This document shows positions 1 to 5,347 of a stretch of DNA of 11,193 bases, piece by piece. The stretch is from positions 1 through 11,193 of the forward strand of contig CAZJTL010000178.1 in assembly GCA_964548905.1 (NCBI GenBank), written 5' to 3'. The notes below the pieces were generated by a model that saw nothing but the letters and a program-made list of their open reading frames with translations, did no database searches and was not told where the DNA came from. Each line of letters starts with the position of its first letter. Within the stretch, counting starts at the first letter, position 1. A program made the position numbers and the translations under genes. The DNA comes from CAZJTL01 sp964548905. Its GTDB lineage: Bacteria > Cyanobacteriota > Cyanobacteriia > Cyanobacteriales > Xenococcaceae.

Positions 1-2
1 AA

Positions 3-242
3 TATATAGTTTGGCGAGTATATGAGAATCAATTGGATTGGTTTCGCCTCGAAGCGGGAGAATATATTTTACTAGAACCAGATGCAATGGGGATTATTCG
101 TTCTGTTGTCTTTCCTGGTTTGCATCTAGCGGTATCTGCACTATTGTCGGGAGAAATGACGATTGTTCTAGAAGTATTGCAGGTGGGGTTGAATACACCA
201 GAACATCAGGAATTTATTAGAGGTAAAAGTAATAATCTATAG
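3..242 (+). CDS. Uma2 family endonuclease, C-terminal part (5' end outside window)
   Basis: The frame is open from the window edge to a TAG at 240-242 and gives about 79 residues. It reads WRVYENQLDWFRLEAGEYI, then LLEPDAMGIIRSVVFPGLHL, then VLEVLQVGLNTPEHQEFI. This is the usual C-terminal end of cyanobacterial Uma2 (DUF820) proteins: a WFRL.GGEY.PL strand pair, the 'G.+RS.VFPGL.L' segment and a closing helix ending in PEH..F. Family knowledge: Uma2 proteins have a PD-(D/E)XK nuclease fold and are present in many copies in cyanobacteria, and their biological role is poorly defined. The catalytic core lies upstream of this window and cannot be assessed. The TTG at 33 is internal and not the real start. 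An AT-only hairpin follows the stop codon. Confidence 0.8.
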   Translation, partial: YIVWRVYENQLDWFRLEAGEYILLEPDAMGIIRSVVFPGLHLAVSALLSGEMTIVLEVLQVGLNTPEHQEFIRGKSNNL

Positions 243-246
243 TTAA

Positions 247-269
247 ATTAATTTCTCCAAAAAATTAAT
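247..269 (+). terminator. Possible weak terminator hairpin after the Uma2 gene
   Basis: ATTAATTT (247-254) and AAATTAAT (262-269) are perfect 8-base inverted arms around a 7-base loop, starting five bases after the Uma2 stop. The stem is entirely A/T and no T-run follows, so it would be a poor intrinsic terminator. The assignment rests on position alone. Confidence 0.2.
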
Positions 270-306
270 AGCGATCGTGAAATATATAATAACTAGATGA
301 ACAATC

Positions 307-390
307 TTAAATATAGAAGCCAAAACTTCCTTCTCCTAACTTTTGAATGAGTTTGTAGCGATCGCCAATAATATCTCCAACGTTAGTCAT
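307..390 (-). pseudogene. Remnant of a Ser/Thr protein kinase N-terminus
   Basis: On the minus strand an ATG at 390 opens a 27-codon frame reading MTNVGDIIGDRYKLIQKLGE, then GSFGFYI, and ends with TAA at 307-309. The string 'GDRYKLIQKLGEGSFG' is the characteristic start of cyanobacterial PknB/Hanks-type Ser/Thr kinases: a short leader, the RY..I..LG strand and the glycine-rich GxGxFG ATP-binding loop. The next expected part (TYLAED, the VAIK lysine, the HRD and DFG motifs) is absent. The DNA after the stop (243-306) encodes nothing kinase-like in the minus-strand frame I read. I infer a decayed gene or a fragment left by a rearrangement with its junction near 310-320. A 27-residue functional peptide is possible but unlikely. 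Confidence 0.6.
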
Positions 391-408
391 AACTTAAAGC
401 CAAAAACG

Positions 409-431
409 ACTGTATGTATTTTTTATACAGT
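409..431 (-). terminator. Putative terminator downstream of the ArnT-like gene
   Basis: ACTGTAT (409-415) and ATACAGT (425-431) pair as 7-base arms around a 9-base loop. Read on the minus strand, the hairpin is followed within two bases by five T residues. On the plus strand it is followed by TTTTG. It lies 55 bases beyond the stop of the minus-strand glycosyltransferase, so it could end that transcript and also stop read-through from the Uma2 side. The stem has only two G-C pairs. Confidence 0.4.
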
Positions 432-485
432 TTTGTATTTGTTTTCTGGCATTATCTTAGAATATTTTAGGAATTGTTATGCAAA

Positions 486-2192
486 CTAGTTATTTTTAGT
501 AATTAGATGCCATTCTTCAATCTTATCTATAATTTTTATATTGTTTAAATTTAATTCTTGACTGAGATTTGATTCTATTAATAGATAAATATATTTTTCT
601 TTTAGCCAGAATTTTTTAATTTCTTCTTTTGGAATAGCAATAACTTGGCGATCGCTATAAAAATCTAAAGAAGGTCGATTGTAAGCATAGGAAGTATAAA
701 TAACTTGCCCAGGCAAAGTATTTTGTTTAATGATTTCTGCGACTGGTTTGACGGGATAAGATTCTGCCAATTCCCATACCCAATTATTACTATTAAAAAA
801 TAACAACAAAGCAAGATATAAACCAACTACGAACGCTACAATAAAATAAGGATTGCGTTTATTTAAACATATTGAACTACTTATCATTGTTATAGTGATT
901 GCAACTGAAATCAATTGCAGATCTAATTCAGAACTAGAACTAAAAAAGCCAAAATAAATACTAGCAATTCCCCCAATTATACTCAATAAAATCAACAATA
1001 TAAGTCGTAAGTCGTAATTATCAACCAATAGCACGGAAGTCTCATTCTTCGAGAGTGATTGTATTTGCTCCCTGCTCCTCTGCCTCTCTGCTTCCCTGCC
1101 CCTCTGTTCCCCGTTCCCCGTTCCCTGTCCCCTTTTAAACTTACTCCAAACTCTGTCTAAATAATTGCCGATCGCGATCGCGAATGCTGGATATAGGGGC
1201 AAAACATACCAAGGTAGTTTTGTCGTCATCACAGAAATTGCTAATAAATAAATGCTACTCCAGACTAAGACGAGTTTTGCCCAACTTGAGTGCCGCTCAT
1301 GCCATGCTAATTTAAACCCTGGAGGCGCAAAAATGAGCCAAGGAAAGGCGTATTTTACAATTTCCAGTAAATAGTACCAAGGCGCTCCTGTTTGCTGTTC
1401 TACGGTCGTCCAAACGCGACTAAAAGTTTGATCGACTAAGTTAACGCTGAAAAATTTTTCTCCGTAGTGAAGATACTGCGCGAGATACCAGAGCAAAACT
1501 GGAGTAATTCCCATCGCCACCGCTAAGCAAAATAAGCGATGAGTGAGCAGTTTAGGGCGATCGATCCCCAAGAATAAGATAGCGATCGCAGCTAACAATA
1601 AGCCCATCATGATGCCTTTGGTGAGGCAAATTAACGTTAGTCCGATGCTTATTCCTACAAAAGCAAGTCGATCGCGGTTTAATCTCAGTATTGATAGGAG
1701 AAACAGCAGAAAAAAACTGATTAATGCTCCATCTAGCATTGCCAAGCGACTGTGACGTGCTACTGGCAATAAAGTTAAGTAAACAAATGTAGAGAATATA
1801 GCAGTGCGGCGATCGGCAAATAATTCTCGACTAACTAGATACAGCAATGGTAAAGAAGTTGCTGCCAGAATTGCTGTAGGTAAACGAGTACTCCATTCAC
1901 TGATGCCAAATAAGCTGTAGGAAATCCCTATTAGTGTGTGAATGAGTGGCGGTTTATTTAAGTAGGGTTGTTCACCCAAAGTAGGATAGAGCCAAGTGAG
2001 AGAAGCTGGTGGCGATCGCCAAATCTCACGAGCTACTTGAGCGATCGTACCTTCATCCCAGTCTCGCAAAGGCAAATTACCTAAATTAAAGCAAAATAGA
2101 AAAACTGCTGCTAGAAAGATGGCAACAGCCCAAATCCATTCGCGATCGAAATTAAAGCGATCGCTATTACTTCTAACTTTGGCAAAAATCAA
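486..2192 (-). CDS. ArnT/PMT-type membrane glycosyltransferase (GT83-like) with repeat-derived insert
   Basis: A 568-residue polytopic membrane protein of the GT-C fold, expected to move a sugar from a polyprenyl-phosphate carrier to an acceptor on the outer face of the plasma membrane. TM1 spans about residues 19-38. It is followed by the first-loop acidic motif RDWDEG (43-48), which holds the presumed catalytic acid, and YLNKPPL (77-83), the hallmark of PMT_2/ArnT relatives. Many hydrophobic segments follow, then KLPWYVLPLYPA (325-336), also conserved in the family, and a soluble C-terminal region from about 470. The first usable codon after an in-frame TAG (2214-2216) is TTG at 2192, and I see no ATG or GTG before TM1, so a TTG start is likely. 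Residues 354-397 are unlike the rest: hydrophilic RGQGTGNGEQRGREAERQRS and an NYDLR stretch, encoded by cyanobacterial low-complexity repeat DNA. ssb ends 65 bases upstream on the same strand. Donor and acceptor cannot be told from sequence. Confidence 0.85.
   Translation of the reverse strand: MIFAKVRSNSDRFNFDREWIWAVAIFLAAVFLFCFNLGNLPLRDWDEGTIAQVAREIWRSPPASLTWLYPTLGEQPYLNKPPLIHTLIGISYSLFGISEWSTRLPTAILAATSLPLLYLVSRELFADRRTAIFSTFVYLTLLPVARHSRLAMLDGALISFFLLFLLSILRLNRDRLAFVGISIGLTLICLTKGIMMGLLLAAIAILFLGIDRPKLLTHRLFCLAVAMGITPVLLWYLAQYLHYGEKFFSVNLVDQTFSRVWTTVEQQTGAPWYYLLEIVKYAFPWLIFAPPGFKLAWHERHSSWAKLVLVWSSIYLLAISVMTTKLPWYVLPLYPAFAIAIGNYLDRVWSKFKRGQGTGNGEQRGREAERQRSREQIQSLSKNETSVLLVDNYDLRLILLILLSIIGGIASIYFGFFSSSSELDLQLISVAITITMISSSICLNKRNPYFIVAFVVGLYLALLLFFNSNNWVWELAESYPVKPVAEIIKQNTLPGQVIYTSYAYNRPSLDFYSDRQVIAIPKEEIKKFWLKEKYIYLLIESNLSQELNLNNIKIIDKIEEWHLITKNN
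1001..1133. repeat. Low-complexity heptamer-type repeat inside the glycosyltransferase gene
   Basis: Positions 1067-1133 are a purine/pyrimidine-skewed array. On the minus strand it runs through repeated GGGGAAC units and then GGCAGGGAAGCAGAG-type units. Positions 1001-1020 carry a doubled AAGTCGT motif. Both patterns resemble sequences that usually lie between genes in cyanobacteria. Here they are read through in frame and encode roughly residues 354-397 of the membrane glycosyltransferase. Confidence 0.7.
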
Positions 2193-2257
2193 GATTTGAT
2201 AACGAATTATGTTCTAGCTAATCATAACTAGAAAATTATGGCTCATTAATTTCGATC

Positions 2258-2602
2258 TTAGCCATTAACTGCATTAGGATCTGCATCTCGTTTAGAACCT
2301 AGTAATTCAATGCGATCGACTTTAATCACAGGTCGAGAACGAGGAGCATTAGTCTGAGGATCTGTCCAAGTTTCTATTTCTAGAGAGCCTTGAACTCCAA
2401 TCAGGCGACCTTTTTGGACGTAATTGGCAGCAAATTCAGCCGTTTTTCCCCAGAGCTTGAGGGCAAACCAATCTGGTTTGTCATCTTTAGTAGGACGATT
2501 TACTGCCAAAGATAGATTGCAGCGAATGCTTCCCGACTCAAAATATTTAACTTCTGGAGCAGAGCCTACATGACCAACTAAGTTAACAACATTAAGATTC
2601 AT
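2258..2602 (-). CDS. ssb: Single-stranded DNA-binding protein, short cyanobacterial type
   Basis: A 114-residue OB-fold protein that coats single-stranded DNA during replication, recombination and repair. It reads MNLNVVNLVGHVGSAPEVKY at the N-terminus, with the strand 'SGSIRCNLSLAVNR' (23-36), 'DWFALKLWGKTAEFAANYV' (44-62) and 'KGRLIGVQGSLEIETWTD' (64-81). These are the normal SSB core blocks, including W45 and W51. I chose the ATG at 2602 because homologues start M-x-LNVV. The longer frame needs a TTG at 2614 and adds only MNLF. The protein stops soon after the core with SKRDADPNAVNG, so it lacks the flexible linker and the acidic DDDIPF-like tip that recruits partner proteins in E. coli SSB. 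I recall such truncated SSBs from Anabaena beside mreB, which matches the divergent mreB here. No strong Shine-Dalgarno site precedes the ATG. Confidence 0.93.
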   Translation of the reverse strand: MNLNVVNLVGHVGSAPEVKYFESGSIRCNLSLAVNRPTKDDKPDWFALKLWGKTAEFAANYVQKGRLIGVQGSLEIETWTDPQTNAPRSRPVIKVDRIELLGSKRDADPNAVNG

Positions 2603-2746
2603 AAACAAATTCAAAATAGTACTCGTGTACCTAGTGCCAAGTCTAGTGTATCAAATATACATTGAGATATAACTGTTATATTTAGTTAGTGTAAATTAAC
2701 TTCGACCTCACACGGCAACGCTAAACTTTGGGGGCATTAGAAAAAA
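2603..2746. promoter_or_regulatory. Divergent ssb / mreB control region
   Basis: This 144-base AT-rich spacer separates the start codons of ssb (-) and mreB (+), so promoters for both genes are expected here. I see no -35/-10 pair with good spacing in either direction. The notable elements are a perfect 15-base palindrome (2667-2681), a GTAC-ACGA-GTAC-type inverted motif near 2622-2633 (minus-strand reading) and a repeated CTAGTG near 2631-2648. The GTA/TAC spacing does not match the NtcA consensus GTA-N8-TAC. Confidence 0.45.
2667..2681. promoter_or_regulatory. Perfect palindrome, possible operator
   Basis: ATATAAC (2667-2673) and GTTATAT (2675-2681) are perfect inverted arms around one central T, in the middle of the divergent ssb-mreB spacer. 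Size and symmetry would suit a dimeric regulator, but A/T-rich DNA yields such palindromes by chance and no regulator is indicated. Confidence 0.3.
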
Positions 2747-2759
2747 GTGTTCTTTTTTC
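2740..2759 (+). promoter_or_regulatory. Hairpin enclosing the mreB start codon
   Basis: GAAAAAAG (2740-2747) and CTTTTTTC (2752-2759) are perfect 8-base arms around the loop TGTT. The G of the GTG start codon (2747) closes the stem and the other two start-codon bases lie in the loop. In the mRNA this could affect ribosome access. The right arm also simply encodes Phe-Phe-Phe, so the fold may be incidental. Confidence 0.4.
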
Positions 2760-3787
2760 GTCGTTTTAATTTATCAAAAGATGTTGGCATCGATCTAGGT
2801 ACAGCCAATACATTGGTGTATGTGAGTGGAAAGGGGATCGTTCTGGAAGAGCCGTCAGTAGTGGCGCTCGACCGAGACACGAATGAACCGAGAGCCGTAG
2901 GCAAAGCGGCAAAAAGTATGTTGGGTCGAGCGCCAGAAAATGTTAAAGCACTTCGCCCCCTTCGAGATGGCGTAATCGCTGACTTTGACAGCGCTGAAAT
3001 CATGCTCAAGGAGTTCATTCGTAGAGCTTATGAAGGCAATCCACTCGTACACCCCCGTATGGTAATTGGTATTCCCAGTGGTATTACAGGAGTTGAACGT
3101 AGAGCTGTTATGGAAGCTGCTGCTCAAGCAGGAGCTAGGGATGTCGATCTAATTGACGAACCCATAGCGGCGGCGATCGGGGCAGGATTACCTATCTCCG
3201 AGCCAATTGGTAATATGATTGTCGATATTGGTGGCGGTACTACCGAAGTAGCGGTAGTTAGCTCCCAAGGAAAAGTAGTGGGTCAATCGCTTCGAGTTGC
3301 TGGCGACAAGCTCACAGGAGCGATCGTTCAGTACATGAAAAGAAGCCACGAGATTATTATCGGAGATAATACGGCAGAGTTAATCAAAATCAAGATGGGT
3401 TCTGCCTTTCCTACCGAAGACTTGGAAGGGGCAGAGATGGAAGTTAGGGGTATGCACCTGCGCTCTGGACTGCCTGGAATTGCTAGCGTCAAAGGCGCAG
3501 AAATTAGGGAAGCGATGGAAAAACCGCTCTCAGAAATCATTGAGGCAATCAAAGATACTTTAGAAAGTACTCCACCCGATCTAGCTGCCGATATTATCGA
3601 TCGCGGTATCATGCTAGCAGGAGGCGGTGCTTTACTTAGGGGAATTGATACTAGAATCGGGAAAGAGACTGGTATTGTCACATATATAGCGAAAGATCCT
3701 CTAAAATGCGTTGTTTTGGGTGCTGGTCGTGCTTTGGATGACAAAGAACTCGATCGAGTATTCTGCGAAAGAACCCGTATGGCTTAG
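2747..3787 (+). CDS. mreB: Rod-shape-determining protein MreB (bacterial actin homologue)
   Basis: MreB (346 residues) forms ATP-dependent filaments on the inner face of the plasma membrane that guide lateral peptidoglycan synthesis and cell shape. The actin-fold motifs are intact: phosphate-1 VGIDLGTANTLV (13-24), the connector-type GIPSGITGVERRAV (108-121), DEPIAAAIGAGL (137-148), phosphate-2 IVDIGGGTTEVAVV (158-171) and the adenosine motif GIMLAGGGALLRG (287-299). The first residues, MFFFRRF, form a short hydrophobic-basic end suited to membrane binding. The start must be the GTG at 2747: a TAG lies two codons upstream (2738-2740) and no other start codon precedes the conserved VGIDLGT. 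There is no clear Shine-Dalgarno site and the start sits at the edge of a small hairpin. mreC begins 11 bases after the stop. Length is normal for the family. Confidence 0.97.
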   Translation: MFFFRRFNLSKDVGIDLGTANTLVYVSGKGIVLEEPSVVALDRDTNEPRAVGKAAKSMLGRAPENVKALRPLRDGVIADFDSAEIMLKEFIRRAYEGNPLVHPRMVIGIPSGITGVERRAVMEAAAQAGARDVDLIDEPIAAAIGAGLPISEPIGNMIVDIGGGTTEVAVVSSQGKVVGQSLRVAGDKLTGAIVQYMKRSHEIIIGDNTAELIKIKMGSAFPTEDLEGAEMEVRGMHLRSGLPGIASVKGAEIREAMEKPLSEIIEAIKDTLESTPPDLAADIIDRGIMLAGGGALLRGIDTRIGKETGIVTYIAKDPLKCVVLGAGRALDDKELDRVFCERTRMA

Positions 3788-3798
3788 AGAATTAACCT

Positions 3799-4551
3799 AT
3801 GTCTGACGCTCGTAGTTGGTGGGACAAATACGGAGGGCAAACAGTTGTAGCTACTTTAGCTATTAGTGCGGGTTGGTTCGTTCATCAAACCCAAGCTTTA
3901 CCGATTACAGAATTGTATGCCTTCTTCGTTAGTCCCTTTCAAAGGCAAGAACAAATTTCTCCTGAAGAAAAATTAACTAATGCTCGTATTTTGGAACTCG
4001 AACAAAAGGTAATTGAGTTAGAGCAACAAAATCAGCAAATAACCAAATTTCTTAAGGAACTCAAACAACAAAAGCAGCCTGGAACTACTGCTAGGATTAT
4101 CGGTCGCAGTCCTGATAGCTGGTGGCAACAAATAACTCTTAATAAGGGTAGTGCTAATGGCATTGAAGCAGGTTACATAGTTACAGGTATCGGTGGAGTA
4201 GTCGGTCAAATTACTGAAGTTACCCCCCATACCAGCCGAGTTCTCTTATTGAGCGATCCTCGTAGTCGAGTCGGTGTTTTAGTTAGCCGCACTCGCGATC
4301 CAGGCATCATTCAAGGACAAGGTTCTCAATTTGTAATCATGCATTTTTTTAAAAAAGTGCCTAACGTTCGTCCTGGCGACACGATCGCGACTTCTTCTAT
4401 TAGCAAAATTTATCCCTCTGGTTTGCCAATTGGTCGAGTTAAATCGGTCAAAGTAACCAGTAGTGGACCAATTCCAGAAGCAACCATCGAACTAACAGCC
4501 CTGATCGATCACCTCGAATGGGTAACGATTCATCGGTTTGCCGATCGATAG
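3799..4551 (+). CDS. mreC: Rod-shape-determining protein MreC
   Basis: MreC (250 residues) is a single-pass membrane protein whose extracytoplasmic part links MreB and MreD to the wall synthases. The order is a short cytoplasmic start (1-12), a transmembrane segment (about 13-32), a coiled coil rich in Glu/Gln/Leu (about 52-92) that mediates dimerisation, then the beta-rich MreC core. The core includes IIGRSPDSWWQQITLNKGSA (100-119), a GVVGQI.EV...TSRV block (133-148), 'LSDPRSRVGVLV' (151-162) and VRPGDTIATSSISKIYPSGL (190-209). Length is on the short side, as usual in cyanobacteria, which often lack a long C-terminal tail. The gene starts 11 bases after mreB and is surely co-transcribed with it. 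A run of seven T and six A residues at 4344-4356 lies inside the frame without breaking it. The stop codon abuts the repeat array that fills the gap to mreD. Confidence 0.95.
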   Translation: MSDARSWWDKYGGQTVVATLAISAGWFVHQTQALPITELYAFFVSPFQRQEQISPEEKLTNARILELEQKVIELEQQNQQITKFLKELKQQKQPGTTARIIGRSPDSWWQQITLNKGSANGIEAGYIVTGIGGVVGQITEVTPHTSRVLLLSDPRSRVGVLVSRTRDPGIIQGQGSQFVIMHFFKKVPNVRPGDTIATSSISKIYPSGLPIGRVKSVKVTSSGPIPEATIELTALIDHLEWVTIHRFADR

Positions 4552-4809
4552 GGGTTTAGGGGTGTAGGGGAAAGTAATAAGTAATGAGTAATAAGTAATG
4601 AGTAATGGGTAATAAATAGCAAGTGCGGAGTCGGAGAAAACGAAGCCTCCGAGCAAGTAGCGAGTAGCAAATAAACTTCCTGCTTTTGACTTGCTACTTA
4701 CTACTTACTACTTACTACTTCCTACTTTCCTCCTGCCTCCTGCCTTCTAATCCCTAATCCCTAATCCCTAGCCCCTAGCCCCTAGCCCCTAGCCCCTATC
4801 CCCTAGCAA
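4551..4809. repeat. Compound heptanucleotide repeat array between mreC and mreD
   Basis: The whole 258-base gap is repeat DNA. The left part has three GGGG runs (4551-4570) and six AGTAATR-type heptamers (4573-4614). A central hairpin pairs TCGGAG (4631-4636) with CTCCGA (4647-4652). The right part has AAGTAGC/GAGTAGC units (about 4655-4669), five CTACTTN heptamers (4694-4728), two CCTCCTG units (4729-4742) and eight CCCTANN heptamers (4752-4807) ending two bases before the mreD ATG. The left half is G-rich and the right half C-rich with related units, so the array is a long imperfect inverted repeat. This resembles the short tandemly repeated repetitive (STRR) sequences known from cyanobacteria. 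No gene or clear promoter is visible in it. Confidence 0.9.
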
Positions 4810-5343
4810 ATGAAAACTTCCTTAACTAAACTACAATTGCTCGATCGAGTAATTATTGTTACTTCCGTCCTTGCTTGTTGTCTTTTATTAATGGTTCGCT
4901 TACCAGGAACGGCATTATTAGGGATTGGTCCCAATTGGCTGCTGATGTGGATGACGATCTGGAGTACTAAGCGCTCTGTCTTTGAGATTTTAGTGGCAGG
5001 AATTACTTTAGGATTGATTCAAGATGGGATGAGTTCTTATTTACCATCTCACGTCTTTAGTTTAGTTTTAGTCGGCATTCTTACCGCTAGATTGCACAAA
5101 CAAAAATATTTTCGTGAAGATTTTATTTCCATTGCGCTAGTTGTGTTTGCCATGGCGATCGTAGCAGAGACAACTATGGCAATTCAGTATTACTTTCAAG
5201 GATTACGCCCCTTGAATGAAATTTGGATGCAGTATCAGCGCACGGCGGTTTCTTCAGCAATTATTAGCAGTTTGTGGACACCAATTGTTTATCTACCTCT
5301 CAATTGGTGGTGGGAGAGACTTAGACACTTAGAGGAATACTAA
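4810..5343 (+). CDS. mreD: Rod-shape-determining protein MreD
   Basis: MreD (177 residues) is the small polytopic membrane subunit of the MreBCD elongation complex, thought to bridge MreC with the membrane-bound wall machinery. Five to six hydrophobic segments are visible at about 13-30, 36-51, 57-72, 80-95, 104-128 and 146-166. The motif GLIQDGMSSYLPSHVFSLVL (68-87) is the conserved MreD block (G...D.......G...). The C-terminus is short and charged. The ATG at 4810 directly follows the heptamer array, with no obvious ribosome binding site: the preceding bases are repeat units. Identification rests on gene order (third after mreB and mreC), size and topology together with the central motif. 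Its TAA ends four bases before the murD stop on the opposite strand, so the two transcripts must overlap unless termination is very tight. Confidence 0.92.
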   Translation: MKTSLTKLQLLDRVIIVTSVLACCLLLMVRLPGTALLGIGPNWLLMWMTIWSTKRSVFEILVAGITLGLIQDGMSSYLPSHVFSLVLVGILTARLHKQKYFREDFISIALVVFAMAIVAETTMAIQYYFQGLRPLNEIWMQYQRTAVSSAIISSLWTPIVYLPLNWWWERLRHLEEY

Positions 5344-5347
5344 AGAT

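Noticed and set aside
2212..2233. TTCTAG...CTAGAA hairpin between ssb and the glycosyltransferase gene
   Set aside because: Only six base pairs around a ten-base loop and no T-run on the minus strand, so it is not a credible terminator.
2622..2633. GTAC-N4-GTAC motif as an NtcA site
   Set aside because: NtcA needs GTA-N8-TAC. The spacing here is N6 and no correctly placed -10 box follows.
2737..3127. Minus-strand open frames across the start of mreB
   Set aside because: They lie fully over mreB, have no recognisable motifs and low-complexity Ser/Arg-rich content, as expected for shadow frames.
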